DNA of 64,000 nt from Chryseobacterium pennipullorum (GCF_003384725.1 NZ_QNVV01000004.1:124001-188000), one strand, 5' to 3'. Shown: positions 8,588 to 17,407, counted from the stretch's first letter. Translations and numbers: made by a program. The notes: a model not told the origin generated them from the letters alone.

Positions 8588-8661
8588 TGGTCCCACCTGG
8601 GCTCGAACCAGGGACCACCTGATTATGAGTCAGGTGCTCTAACCAACTGAGCTATAGGACC
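8588..8661 (-). tRNA. tRNA-Met (anticodon CAU)
   Basis: The 74-nt cloverleaf reads on the minus strand from GGTCCTA to TGGGACC plus the discriminator A. The D arm, the anticodon stem CTGAC with loop TCATAAT and the T arm with GGTTCGAGCC are all canonical. The anticodon is CAU. Elongator Met is most likely, but a tRNA-Ile with lysidine-modified CAU cannot be excluded by eye. CCA is not encoded. The tRNA 3' end faces the integrase, marking the likely attachment site of the element. Confidence 0.92.
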
Positions 8662-8723
8662 TCAAAACTTGGTTAAATTTTGTGTTTGCAAAAATAGTAA
8701 AATTTCTTTCACTACAAAATTTT

Positions 8724-9122
8724 TTATGGCTTTTCTTGGCAAAGTTCTACCAGCACGCCGTTGGTGGATTTCGGATGAAGGAATACAACTAATTTGTTAT
8801 CAGCACCTTCTTTGGGTTCTTCGGAGATAAATTGAAACCCTTCTTTTTTTAATCTTTTTACCTCTTCAAGGATATTTTCAACGCCAAATGCCAGGTGATG
8901 GATGCCTTCTCCCTTTTTATCGATAAATTTTGAGATAGGACTTTCTTGGTTACTGGCTTCCAGCAGCTCAATTTTACTTTCACCTGTTTCATAGAAAGAA
9001 GTGACGACTCCTTCCCTTTCCACAGTTTCCTGTTTGTAGGATTCTTTTCCTAATAATTTTGCAAAAAGCTCATCAGAGACTCCCAAAGACTTTACGGCAA
9101 TACCGATATGTTCTAATTTCAT
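8724..9122 (-). CDS. mce: Methylmalonyl-CoA epimerase
   Basis: This 132-aa single-domain VOC-fold enzyme interconverts (R)- and (S)-methylmalonyl-CoA in the propionyl-CoA/succinyl-CoA route. The two beta-alpha-beta repeats are visible, with metal-ligand candidates His5 (EHIGIAV), Glu52, His75-His76 (GIHHLAF) and Glu126 (VLVELCQ). Its length is normal for the family and it has no signal peptide. It is transcribed divergently from rbfA across a 92-bp AT-rich gap. It is the first clearly chromosomal protein gene after the tRNA-associated element. Confidence 0.93.
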   Translation of the reverse strand: MKLEHIGIAVKSLGVSDELFAKLLGKESYKQETVEREGVVTSFYETGESKIELLEASNQESPISKFIDKKGEGIHHLAFGVENILEEVKRLKKEGFQFISEEPKEGADNKLVVFLHPKSTNGVLVELCQEKP

Positions 9123-9198
9123 AGATACGAATACTATAATTAAATCTTAAATTTGATACTGCAGCTTATTTTCAAAGTATCAATTCAAACAAAAGTAG

Positions 9199-9206
9199 TA
9201 AATTTG
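9199..9206 (+). promoter_or_regulatory. -7 promoter box of rbfA (TAAATTTG)
   Basis: Matches the Bacteroidota TAnnTTTG -7 element only 8 bp before the rbfA ATG, which would give a very short or absent leader. No clear TTG -33 element at the usual spacing. Confidence 0.6.
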
Positions 9207-9214
9207 CAGAAATT

Positions 9215-9574
9215 ATGGAAAGTAACAGACAAAGAAAAGTAGCACAGATCATTCAGGAAGACTTCGCAGAACTTTTCCGCAAACAAGCTGCAGAGAGCAA
9301 ACAGAGCATATTGGTATCCGTTTCGGATGTAAAGGTAACGGCAGACTTAGGAATTGCTAAAATTTATTTAAGTATTTTTCCTCAGGAATTCCGTTCCGCA
9401 GTGATGAAGGAGATTGAAGAAAACAAAACTCAGTACAGAAACTTCATCGGTCAGAAAATGGCAAAACAGGTACGAATCATTCCACAGCTCAACTTTTATC
9501 TGGATACAGCTCTTGATGATGTTGAAAGACTGGAAAGAGAATTAAGAGGCGAAGGCGACAATCCTGTTTTATAG
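9215..9574 (+). CDS. rbfA: 30S ribosome-binding factor RbfA
   Basis: This 119-aa KH-like protein binds the 30S subunit and helps 16S rRNA 5'-end maturation and cold adaptation. Typical features are the start ESNRQRKVAQIIQEDFAELF, the VSVSDVKVTADLGIAKIYLSIF strand region and RIIPQLNFYLDTALDDVERLE near the C-terminus. Its length is usual for the family. It is separated by only 3 bp from the downstream permease gene, so the two are probably cotranscribed. Confidence 0.95.
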   Translation: MESNRQRKVAQIIQEDFAELFRKQAAESKQSILVSVSDVKVTADLGIAKIYLSIFPQEFRSAVMKEIEENKTQYRNFIGQKMAKQVRIIPQLNFYLDTALDDVERLERELRGEGDNPVL

Positions 9575-9577
9575 ATC

Positions 9578-10783
9578 TTGAAGAATATTGCATTTTACAT
9601 AGCATCCAGATACCTTTTGGCTAAGAAAGGCAGTACTGCCGTTACGTTTATTACGTGGCTGGCTGTAGGAGCCATGACGGTTGCTGTGGCTGCAATGTTC
9701 GTTATTATATCTGTTTTTTCAGGACTTGAAGATCTGAATAAGGATCTTATCTCCAACCTTCATGCTGATCTTACCATCAAAAGCACTTCCGGAAAAACCA
9801 TTAAAAATCTGGGCAATGTCAACAAAATTTTGGCAGCCAACAAAGAAGTTTCCAGCTTTTCCCGCATGATTGAGGAAAAAGTATACATCAGTTTCAACGG
9901 AAAAGGTGATATTGCCTATTTAAGGGGTGTAGATTCCGCTTATACCAAGGTAAACCCGATCAATAAAGATGTATTCTACGGAACCTATCCAAGTTTCAGA
10001 TATTCCAATGAAGTACTGATGGAAAACAGTCTGGATAACAGGCTTTCCATTCCTGTGGATTCCTCCAATCATTATGCAACGATCTTTATGCCTAAGCCGG
10101 GTACGGGAATCATCAATAAAGAAGAAGACATCTACAACAAACGGGATATCCTGGTGACAGGAGTATTCCCGGGGAAAGACCAGCTCGACAGTTATATCAT
10201 CTCTCCTATTGAGCTTACCGAAGAACTGCTGAGTCTGCCGAAAAAGTCAGCTTATCAGATCGTTATAAAACTTAAAAATCCGGAAAATGCAGATGCTGTC
10301 AAGCAAAACCTGCTATCTTCTATCGGAAAAAATATTGAGATCAAAACCAAGGAAGAGGAAAATGCCGCTTTCTGGAAAATGATCAATACAGAAAAACTTT
10401 TTATCTACCTTATTTTTGCCCTGGTTATCTTTATTACCACATTTAATCTTGCGGGAGCGATTATCATCCTGCAGCTTGACAAAAAAGAACAGGCAAAATC
10501 CCTTATTTCATTAGGCTTTCCGCTAAGCCACCTTAGACGCACGTATTTCTATACGGGAATGCTTATTGTCATTTCGGGAGTCATCACAGGACTGATCTTT
10601 GGAACAGCGCTCTGCTATTTCCAGCTCTATACAGAATTTTTCAGAGCCAACGAAGTGCTTCCTTTCCCGGTAAAGATCGTGGGTAAAAACTACCTGATCG
10701 TTGCCCTTACCGCGTCCGTGTTCGGAATCACCATATCCTGGTTTTTCTCAAAAATCAGTAAGGAATACCTTACAAAAAACTAA
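9578..10783 (+). CDS. FtsX/LolE-family ABC transporter permease
   Basis: This 401-aa inner-membrane protein has the MacB/FtsX permease topology: one N-terminal transmembrane helix (about 22-48), a large periplasmic domain (about 50-265) and three C-terminal helices (about 270-300, 320-350, 370-395). The opening FYIASRYLLAKKGSTAVTF is typical of Bacteroidota LolE-like permeases that act with a LolD ATPase in lipoprotein release. No ATPase gene is adjacent, so the partner is elsewhere. The start is TTG, 3 bp after the rbfA stop codon; the next Met is far inside the first helix. Assignment to LolC/E rather than another FtsX-type exporter is inference. Confidence 0.85.
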   Translation: MKNIAFYIASRYLLAKKGSTAVTFITWLAVGAMTVAVAAMFVIISVFSGLEDLNKDLISNLHADLTIKSTSGKTIKNLGNVNKILAANKEVSSFSRMIEEKVYISFNGKGDIAYLRGVDSAYTKVNPINKDVFYGTYPSFRYSNEVLMENSLDNRLSIPVDSSNHYATIFMPKPGTGIINKEEDIYNKRDILVTGVFPGKDQLDSYIISPIELTEELLSLPKKSAYQIVIKLKNPENADAVKQNLLSSIGKNIEIKTKEEENAAFWKMINTEKLFIYLIFALVIFITTFNLAGAIIILQLDKKEQAKSLISLGFPLSHLRRTYFYTGMLIVISGVITGLIFGTALCYFQLYTEFFRANEVLPFPVKIVGKNYLIVALTASVFGITISWFFSKISKEYLTKN

Positions 10784-10801
10784 GCTTTTGAGGGAGCATG
10801 T

Positions 10802-10818
10802 TATATTAAATTAATATA
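10802..10818. repeat. Palindrome TATATTAA-A-TTAATATA in the endonuclease upstream region
   Basis: A perfect 8-bp inverted repeat with a single central base lies 45 bp before the endonuclease start. It lacks a T-run, so it is a possible regulator site or weak hairpin rather than a terminator. A TACCTTTA -7-like box follows at 10838-10845. Confidence 0.4.
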
Positions 10819-10863
10819 GCCCGTTTTCATTTTTTTGTACCTTTACGCCCCAATTTTAAAGAA

Positions 10864-12654
10864 ATGAAACGAACTCTATCCTTTTTTTTATTCACCTTTG
10901 CCTTCCTCAGTGCATGGGCACAAATTCCGGCTGGATATTATAATGCCGCAACGGGTCTGAACGGAGCCCCGCTTAAAACCGCTCTTAAAGATATTATTAC
11001 CACTGGTCATGCGACCAACATTACTTATAGTGACCTGTGGACAGCTTACCAAACCACCGACCGTGATTATGATTACGATAACGATGGTACCATTCTGGAT
11101 ATTTATTCTGAAACCCCTGTAGGGCCAGATTTCTATAATTTCACGTACGGATCGGCACAATGCACAGGGACCAATGGTCCGGAGGGCTATTGCTACAACA
11201 GAGAACATATTGTACCTCAAAGCTTATTCAGTCAGGGACTTCCAATGAGATCAGATGCTCATTTTGTAAGGGCAACTGATGCAAAAGTAAATGGGGAAAG
11301 AGGCGATCTGCCTTTTGGTGAAGTCGACATCCCGAACTTTACCTCTCAAAACGGATCCAAACGAGGGATTTCCGCATCTCCTGGATTTTCCGGGACTGTA
11401 TTTGAACCTATTGACGAGTTCAAAGGAGATGTAGCCAGAATGATTTTTTATTTTGTCACAAGATATGAAAGTCAGCTTCCGGGATTCTCCACCGGTAATA
11501 TGATTGCAAAAAACACGTATCCGGGTCTGCAGGACTGGGAGTTGAACCAGCTTCTGCTTTGGCATACGCAAGACCCTGTATCAGCAGCGGAAATCAGAAG
11601 AAATAATGCAACCTATGCATTTCAGGGAAACAGAAATCCATACATCGACCATCCGGAATATGTAAATCAGGTATGGACGGCACAGACTCCGGATACGGAA
11701 GTCCCTACAATGCCTACCAACCTGATAGCCAACAACCCTACCTCTAATTCAATTGCAGTAAGCTGGACCGCATCAACAGATAACATTGGGGTAACCTCTT
11801 ATCAGATCTACGCTAACAATACATTAAAAGCTACAGTAAGCGGAACCACCACTTCTACTGTGGTAACGGGACTATCGCCTCTTACAGCATACACTTTCTA
11901 TGTTGTAGCCAAAGATGCGGCAGGAAACTCTTCTCCACAAAGCAGCACCGCAAGCGAAACTACCCTTGACGGGCCAGTGGGAGGAAGCTGTGGAACTGAA
12001 AACTTCGAACTGATCTCCGGACCAGTCAATACCTATCTTACTGCTGAATGGACCAATAACTCCATCACATGGACTGCCACAGATTCGAGAGTAGACCAGA
12101 CTATTAATAATAAGGCGATTACCATCAAAAATGGAACTCTAACCAGTTCAACCATTTCAGGAGGAATTCAGAACCTGACATTAACCACTCAGTTGAAGTT
12201 CAGTGGCAGTAATGGCAGCTTCAATGTACTGATCAATAATGTGAATGTTGGAACCATCCCATACAGCTCAACAGCACAGACAACAACCATCAGTAACATT
12301 AATGTAAGTGGAAATATTGTCATTAAACTTACCAATTCATCAACGACCAACAGAGTTGCACTGGATGATCTTAGCTGGACTTGTTATGACGGCACACTGG
12401 GAACTGTTGACACCGCAAAAGAACAGTCTGGTTTCACCATCTACCCTAACCCGGTGAGAAACAATGAACTTTTCGTAAAAGGAGAAAATCTTGGCAAAAT
12501 CTCAAAAGCTGAGATCTATGACCTTTCAGGAAAACTGATTGAAAGTATTGTTCAACCTTTCAGACATTCTAACAGGATCAGCCTTAAAGGGTTGACAAAA
12601 GGAACGTACCTGCTTAAAACAGAACATTTCTCTACAAAATTTATCATAGAATAA
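10864..12654 (+). CDS. Secreted endonuclease I with FN3 and T9SS sorting domain
   Basis: This 596-aa exported nuclease starts with a signal peptide (residues 1-19, cut after AWA). An EndA/NucM-type endonuclease_1 domain follows (about 20-270), with the His-Me-finger-like segment CYNREHIVPQS near residue 109. A fibronectin type III domain spans about 285-370, then a beta-rich domain, and finally a type IX secretion C-terminal sorting domain beginning at FTIYPNPV (about 523) and ending FIIE. It is predicted to be exported by the T9SS and to degrade extracellular DNA or RNA for nutrition or biofilm remodelling. It is monocistronic, with a terminator just downstream. Confidence 0.92.
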   Translation: MKRTLSFFLFTFAFLSAWAQIPAGYYNAATGLNGAPLKTALKDIITTGHATNITYSDLWTAYQTTDRDYDYDNDGTILDIYSETPVGPDFYNFTYGSAQCTGTNGPEGYCYNREHIVPQSLFSQGLPMRSDAHFVRATDAKVNGERGDLPFGEVDIPNFTSQNGSKRGISASPGFSGTVFEPIDEFKGDVARMIFYFVTRYESQLPGFSTGNMIAKNTYPGLQDWELNQLLLWHTQDPVSAAEIRRNNATYAFQGNRNPYIDHPEYVNQVWTAQTPDTEVPTMPTNLIANNPTSNSIAVSWTASTDNIGVTSYQIYANNTLKATVSGTTTSTVVTGLSPLTAYTFYVVAKDAAGNSSPQSSTASETTLDGPVGGSCGTENFELISGPVNTYLTAEWTNNSITWTATDSRVDQTINNKAITIKNGTLTSSTISGGIQNLTLTTQLKFSGSNGSFNVLINNVNVGTIPYSSTAQTTTISNINVSGNIVIKLTNSSTTNRVALDDLSWTCYDGTLGTVDTAKEQSGFTIYPNPVRNNELFVKGENLGKISKAEIYDLSGKLIESIVQPFRHSNRISLKGLTKGTYLLKTEHFSTKFIIE

Positions 12655-12678
12655 TTATTAAAAAATAATTCAAATCAA

Positions 12679-12698
12679 AGGCCGGATTTTTCCGGTCT
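12679..12698 (+). terminator. Terminator of the endonuclease gene
   Basis: An 8-bp stem AGGCCGGA/TCCGGTCT with one G-T pair and a TTTT loop is followed by a T8 run. Confidence 0.85.
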
Positions 12699-12704
12699 TT
12701 TTTT

Positions 12705-12712
12705 TACTTTTG
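12705..12712 (+). promoter_or_regulatory. -7 promoter box of aroE (TACTTTTG)
   Basis: A TAnnTTTG match 5 bp before the aroE ATG, directly after the preceding terminator T-run. If used, the transcript would be leaderless or nearly so. Confidence 0.5.
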
Positions 12713-12717
12713 ATCAT

Positions 12718-13455
12718 ATGGATTCCAACAAAAAATTAGGACTGATAGGAAGGAATATTTCCTATTCTTTTTCTAAAAAATTCTTCGAAAATAAGTTTCA
12801 AAAGCTTATGCTTCAGAACTTTTCCTATGAAATTTTTGATCTGAATGAAATCAATGAAGTGGAAAACCTTTTTTCTTCTCCGGAACTTTTAGGCTTCAAT
12901 GTTACGATCCCTTACAAGGAAAGAATCATGGAGTATCTTGATGAATTGAGCGATGAAGCTGAAAAAATAGGTGCCGTCAACTGTGTACTGATTAAAAACG
13001 GGAAAAAAACCGGATACAATACGGATGCATTCGGATTTGAAAAAACCCTTCTTCTCCACCGGAAGCCGATGCAGGATAAAGCGCTGATTCTGGGAAATGG
13101 AGGGGCAGCAAAAGCGGTTAAATATGTATTGGACAAACACAATATCCCCTCGAAAACGATTTCAAGAAGTACCGAAATCAATTTTGAGAACCTGGATAAG
13201 GAAACCGTTCAGGATCATAAAATCATCATTCAGTGTACCCCGGTAGGAACGTTCCCGAATGTTAAAGATTGTCTGGAATTCCCATTTGAGGGACTTTCTT
13301 CAGAACATTTGGTCATAGACCTTATCTACAATCCAAATTACACCCAGTTTATCATCAATGCCTCTGAAAAAGGAGCAAAAACAGTGAACGGCTATTATAT
13401 GCTTGAACAGCAAGCAGAAAAAGCATGGGAAATTTGGAATTTTCAAAAAAAATAA
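12718..13455 (+). CDS. aroE: Shikimate dehydrogenase
   Basis: This 245-aa enzyme reduces 3-dehydroshikimate to shikimate with NADPH in aromatic amino acid synthesis. The substrate site is visible as NVTIPYK with catalytic Lys67 and NTDAFGF with Asp103; the nucleotide loop is GNGGAAKAV (about 127-135). The C-terminal NGYYMLEQQAEKAWEIW block is characteristic. It is slightly shorter than the about 270-aa E. coli enzyme, as usual in Bacteroidota. It is followed after 75 bp by the DUF349 gene on the same strand. Confidence 0.95.
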   Translation: MDSNKKLGLIGRNISYSFSKKFFENKFQKLMLQNFSYEIFDLNEINEVENLFSSPELLGFNVTIPYKERIMEYLDELSDEAEKIGAVNCVLIKNGKKTGYNTDAFGFEKTLLLHRKPMQDKALILGNGGAAKAVKYVLDKHNIPSKTISRSTEINFENLDKETVQDHKIIIQCTPVGTFPNVKDCLEFPFEGLSSEHLVIDLIYNPNYTQFIINASEKGAKTVNGYYMLEQQAEKAWEIWNFQKK

Positions 13456-13530
13456 CATAAATTAGTGCTTTAATTGGCCTTACAGCTATATTTAAAAGGA
13501 TATTAACGCCACTCACATAAAAGATTTGCT

Positions 13531-15330
13531 ATGACTACAGAAAACAATCTTTCTGAAAACGAAGAAAAGAATCCTAACGAAGTATCTCAGGAGACCTCAG
13601 AAAATCCCACTTCCCCTGATATGACTCAGCATGAAGAGGAAGCTGACCATGTGGAAGAACATGATGAAGTCGAAATTTCCCTTGCGGATGCCCTGAAAGA
13701 AATGGAAAAAATCATCAACACTCCCAATGCCGGCGAGAATTTTAAAAAGTTCAGCCAACTGAAAGATAAAGCAAGTCATTACATTCATGATGAAGTGGAA
13801 GATAAGAAGCATGAATACACTGATGCAGGAAATGCTCCTGAAACATTCAGTTACGAGCATCCTTCCCAGGCCAGATTTTCTGCCTTAGTGAATATTTTCA
13901 GAGAAAAGCACGATGATTTTCAAAAAGGACAGGAAGAAGAGCAAAAGAAAAATCTTGATCACCGTCAAAGCATCATCGAGAGACTTAAAAACCTATACAC
14001 GAGTTCCGAGCCGGGAATCAATCTTTTCAAATCCATCCGTGAGATCAAAGAAGACTGGTCAAAAGCAGGACAGGTTGCCAAATCGGAATTTAAAATTCTT
14101 AACAACAATTATTTTCATCACCTGAATCAGTTTTATCAGATGCTGGATCTGAATAAGGAATTTCTGGAGCAGGAATACAGCCATAATCTCGAAAAAAGAG
14201 AACATATTATCGCTCGTGCCAAAGAACTTGAAAATGAGCCGGTGATTCAGAAAGCCTTAAACGAGCTGCAGTATCTTCATAAGCTTTGGAAGGAGGAAGC
14301 TGAACCGGTAGCTGAAGAGTTCCGTGAAAAAACATGGGAAGAGTTTAAAGAGATTTCCAATAAAATTCACGAGAGAAAATCTGAACTTTCAGCATCTATT
14401 GAGAAAGAGCAGAATGTGAATTTTGAGAAGAAAAATCAGATTATTGCTGACATCAAAAAACTTTCCGAACCTTCTGAAACGCCGAATCATACCTATTGGC
14501 AAAATGCCATCCGAAAGGTAGAAGATCTTCGTACCGAGTTTCTAAAGACTGGAAGTGTTCCGAGAAAACTATCCAACCAAAACTGGAATGATTTCAAAAC
14601 CACCCTCAGAGGTTTCAACACGACCAAGAATAATTATTATAAATCGTTAAAAGGTTCCCAACAGACTAACCTGGAAGAAAAGCTAAAGCTGATCGAGACG
14701 GCAAAGGACAATATGAACAATGAAGAATGGGATATCGCTGTTCCGCTATTCAAAAAACTGCAGGAAGACTGGAAGAAAATAGGACATGTTCCCAAAAGCA
14801 TGACCAATAAAATCTGGGACGAGTTCCGCGACGCCTGTAACGCTTTCTTCAACAATTACAGAGAAAAAAGCAATACGTCTACCGATAACTGGAAAGAGAA
14901 CTACAAGAACAAAAAAATACTTCTTGATGAGCTTAAAACAGTGACCGATGAAGAAGGCAGCATTGAAAAAATAGAGCAGATTAAAACCTCATGGAACAAT
15001 ATCGGAAAAGTTCCGAGAGACAAGATTTCAATCAATTCTGAATTCAACAAGACTTTAAGAGAGAAATTGAAAATCAACAAGATCAATGAGCTTGAACTGA
15101 AAGAAGAAGGCTTGTCTGAAAACCAGCTTACTGACAAAGCAAGAAAGATTAAAAATCAAATTTCTGACCTTGAAGCTGAAATTGTAAAATTGGAAAACAA
15201 CCTGTCTTTCTTCAACAAACCATCACGGGAGAATCCTCTGTTAAAGGATACCTATAATACCATTGATGAAAAGAAAGCTCATCTGGAAACATTAAAGCAG
15301 AATCTCCACAATATCATCACCGGAGATTAA
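13531..15330 (+). CDS. DUF349 repeat protein
   Basis: A 599-aa cytoplasmic protein with a strongly acidic, disordered N-terminus (residues 1-60) and a series of about 70-residue DUF349 helical repeats. Recurrent signatures are LQEDWKKIGHVPKSMTNKIW and similar W-K-x-G-x-VP-x-x-x-x-x-x-W-x-x-F units, at least five times. The last 80 residues form a predicted coiled coil (LEAEIVKLENNL). The function of DUF349 proteins is not established; they are conserved single-copy proteins in Bacteroidota, and the repeats suggest a scaffold or RNA/ribosome-associated role. It lies between aroE and ribD, with no obvious terminator after aroE. Confidence 0.85.
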   Translation: MTTENNLSENEEKNPNEVSQETSENPTSPDMTQHEEEADHVEEHDEVEISLADALKEMEKIINTPNAGENFKKFSQLKDKASHYIHDEVEDKKHEYTDAGNAPETFSYEHPSQARFSALVNIFREKHDDFQKGQEEEQKKNLDHRQSIIERLKNLYTSSEPGINLFKSIREIKEDWSKAGQVAKSEFKILNNNYFHHLNQFYQMLDLNKEFLEQEYSHNLEKREHIIARAKELENEPVIQKALNELQYLHKLWKEEAEPVAEEFREKTWEEFKEISNKIHERKSELSASIEKEQNVNFEKKNQIIADIKKLSEPSETPNHTYWQNAIRKVEDLRTEFLKTGSVPRKLSNQNWNDFKTTLRGFNTTKNNYYKSLKGSQQTNLEEKLKLIETAKDNMNNEEWDIAVPLFKKLQEDWKKIGHVPKSMTNKIWDEFRDACNAFFNNYREKSNTSTDNWKENYKNKKILLDELKTVTDEEGSIEKIEQIKTSWNNIGKVPRDKISINSEFNKTLREKLKINKINELELKEEGLSENQLTDKARKIKNQISDLEAEIVKLENNLSFFNKPSRENPLLKDTYNTIDEKKAHLETLKQNLHNIITGD

Positions 15331-15394
15331 ATGATAACAAAATAAATAAAGGCGGAGCAAAGCAATTTGTCTTCGCTTTTTCTTTTTTTAGACA

Positions 15395-16420
15395 ATGAAT
15401 AACGACGAATTCTATATAAAAAGATGTATCGAACTGGCTCAGAAAGCACTCGGTAGAACCTACCCCAATCCCATGGTTGGAAGTGTGATCGTTCACAACG
15501 GGAAAATTATTGGTGAAGGATACCACCATAAGGCAGGAGAAAGTCATGCAGAGATCAATGCCATAAATTCCGTTGAGAATAAAAAACTTATACCGGAATC
15601 TACGATCTATGTTTCCCTGGAGCCCTGTGCTCACTATGGGAAAACCCCTCCATGTGCTTTAAAAATTAAAGAACTGGGCTTTAAAAAGGTAGTTATCGGG
15701 GCGATGGATTCTCATGACAAGGTAAACGGAAAAGGAAAAAAAATAATTCAGGATGCAGGAATTGAAGTCGTTTCAGGGGTTCTTGAAACAGAATGTATTG
15801 AACTGAATAAAAGATTCTTCACCTACCATGAAAAGAAAAGACCTTATATTATCTTAAAATGGGCCGAATCCGGTGACGGTTTCCTGGATAAGGATTTTAA
15901 ACCTACAGCTGTTTCAAATGCACTGGTCAATCAGTTTGTACATCACTTGAGGGCGGAGGAGCATGCCATTCTAGTCGGAACGCAAACAGCGCTGAATGAC
16001 AACCCCAGTCTGACCGTAAGAAATGTAGACGGTGTAAATCCCGTGAGGATCTTAATTGATTTCGATTTAAAAGTTCCTGAAAACTTTAGAATTTATGACC
16101 ATGAAGCCAGAACAGTAGTTTTTAATTCTGTTAAAGACGAAACACACGAACATATTCAGTTCATCAAAATAGAAAAAGAGAATTTTCTTTCAGATTTAAT
16201 GAGTGTATTGTATAAAGAACAGATACAATCGGTCATTATTGAGGGGGGACGTTTTACGCTACAGCAGTTCATCGATGCCGGCCTTTGGGATGAGGCCATC
16301 GTCATTAAGAACGAAGGGCTACATCTGGAAGCAGGCACAAAAGCCCCGGAATTTGACCATATGGCTTATGAAACCAAAATCTACAGGGATAATACCATTT
16401 CCTTTTTTAAGTTAAAATAA
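15395..16420 (+). CDS. ribD: Bifunctional riboflavin deaminase/reductase RibD
   Basis: This 341-aa protein carries out two steps of riboflavin synthesis: deamination of the pyrimidine ring and reduction of the ribosyl chain. The N-terminal zinc deaminase has HAE at 51-53 and the two cysteines of PCAHYGKTPPC (78 and 87). The reductase domain runs from about 145, with LKWAESGDGF and the closing VIIEGGRFTLQQFIDAGLWDEA block. Length and order are standard. It is followed by a separate small peptide gene, so it may be the last gene of its transcript. Confidence 0.95.
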   Translation: MNNDEFYIKRCIELAQKALGRTYPNPMVGSVIVHNGKIIGEGYHHKAGESHAEINAINSVENKKLIPESTIYVSLEPCAHYGKTPPCALKIKELGFKKVVIGAMDSHDKVNGKGKKIIQDAGIEVVSGVLETECIELNKRFFTYHEKKRPYIILKWAESGDGFLDKDFKPTAVSNALVNQFVHHLRAEEHAILVGTQTALNDNPSLTVRNVDGVNPVRILIDFDLKVPENFRIYDHEARTVVFNSVKDETHEHIQFIKIEKENFLSDLMSVLYKEQIQSVIIEGGRFTLQQFIDAGLWDEAIVIKNEGLHLEAGTKAPEFDHMAYETKIYRDNTISFFKLK

Positions 16421-16486
16421 AACACTGTTTATCTCCTTCAAATGAAATAATATTTTATATATTAGTCAAACAAAAAAAATATTACC

Positions 16487-16660
16487 ATGAAAAATTTGAA
16501 AAAAGTATCCAGAATCGGTATGAAAGCAATCCAGGGAGGAGCTTTCGTAGACTGTACACTTCCCAACGGACAGCCTACACGCTGCAGAAATGCATGCCCT
16601 GTAGATTTCTGCGGACCAACCAGTTATATGTGTCTTCTTCCGCTTGATTTTTGTGAATAA
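16487..16660 (+). CDS. Bacteriocin-like double-glycine leader peptide with six cysteines
   Basis: A 57-aa ORF starts MKNLKKVSRIGMKAIQGG, a double-glycine leader (residues 1-18) of the kind removed by C39-peptidase ABC exporters. The predicted 39-residue mature part holds six cysteines (23, 33, 37, 42, 49, 56), enough for three disulfides or for metal or thioether chemistry. Similar short peptides called bacteriocin-like proteins are common in Chryseobacterium; their activity is mostly unknown. No exporter, maturase or immunity gene is adjacent, so processing factors must act in trans. It is flanked by ribD and its own terminator, suggesting a monocistronic gene. The start codon has an AT-rich leader without Shine-Dalgarno sequence. 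Confidence 0.8.
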   Translation: MKNLKKVSRIGMKAIQGGAFVDCTLPNGQPTRCRNACPVDFCGPTSYMCLLPLDFCE

Positions 16661-16709
16661 GACTGATCAACAATGAAATAAGCTTGCGAAGCTTTTGTGA
16701 AATAAAAAG

Positions 16710-16738
16710 AATAAGCCGTCAGAATTTGACGGCTTATT
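16710..16738 (+). terminator. Terminator after the double-glycine peptide gene
   Basis: A perfect 12-bp stem AATAAGCCGTCA/TGACGGCTTATT with a 5-nt loop, followed by a short T stretch. Confidence 0.8.
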
Positions 16739-16772
16739 TTATGAAAATGGTGCATATTAATATAGCATTTGA

Positions 16773-16780
16773 TATTTTTG
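16773..16780 (+). promoter_or_regulatory. -7 promoter box of the YigZ gene (TATTTTTG)
   Basis: A TAnnTTTG match 21 bp before the ATG and directly downstream of the previous terminator. Confidence 0.5.
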
Positions 16781-16801
16781 CAGTGACAAAGCCGGAAACA
16801 G

Positions 16802-17407
16802 ATGACGTTTGAATACAAAACCATAGAAAAACCCATAGAAAATACCTTATTGAAAGAAAAAGGAAGCAAATTTATAGGATTTGCCTATCCTGTCACCAAT
16901 GAAAGGGAGCTGAAAAATGCGCTGGAAAAAGTCCGGGAAGAACATCCCAAAGCGACGCACCACTGTTATGCTTTCAGAATGGGTCTGAACGGTGAAAACT
17001 ACAGGGCCAATGACGATGGCGAACCCTCCGGAAGTGCAGGATTACCCATCTACAATCAGCTATTAGCCCATGAGATCACCAACGTTCTGGTGATTTCAGT
17101 ACGATATTACGGCGGAACAAAGCTTGGCGTATCCGGTCTGGTAAAAGCATACAAAGAATCTGCAAAACTGACATTAGAAGAAGCTAATATCATAACAAGA
17201 GAATTGGAAACAGAAATTGAAATCCGCTTCAATTTCAATCAACAGAATACGATCTTCACACTGCTTTCAAGATTTGATGCGAAGGTTCAGAATTTTGATG
17301 CCAATGAAAACTGCATTCTTACCGCATCCCTCAAACTGGCACAAAAAGAAAACATCTCAGAAAAATTATCTGAGATGCAATATGTTTCATTTGAATTTAA
17401 TGATTAA
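16802..17407 (+). CDS. YigZ/IMPACT family protein
   Basis: This 201-aa protein of the UPF0029/IMPACT family is soluble, with an N-terminal ribosomal-S5-like domain and a C-terminal ferredoxin-like DUF1949 domain. The family signature ANDDGEPSGSAGLPI lies near residues 73-87, and RYYGGTKLGVSGLVKAY follows. Bacterial YigZ function is not settled; eukaryotic IMPACT binds the translation regulator GCN1. The stop codons of this gene and the convergent metallopeptidase overlap by 4 bp, so antisense overlap of the transcripts is unavoidable. Confidence 0.9.
   Translation: MTFEYKTIEKPIENTLLKEKGSKFIGFAYPVTNERELKNALEKVREEHPKATHHCYAFRMGLNGENYRANDDGEPSGSAGLPIYNQLLAHEITNVLVISVRYYGGTKLGVSGLVKAYKESAKLTLEEANIITRELETEIEIRFNFNQQNTIFTLLSRFDAKVQNFDANENCILTASLKLAQKENISEKLSEMQYVSFEFND

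Noticed and set aside
8396..8596. 66-aa minus-strand frame between tRNA-Met and the integrase
   Set aside because: It runs through the arm repeats, the tRNA terminator and the 3' end of the tRNA, so it cannot be a real gene in this context.
10888..11571. Two minus-strand frames (110 and 106 aa) opposite the endonuclease
   Set aside because: Antisense shadows of a well-supported exported nuclease; no promoter or family features.
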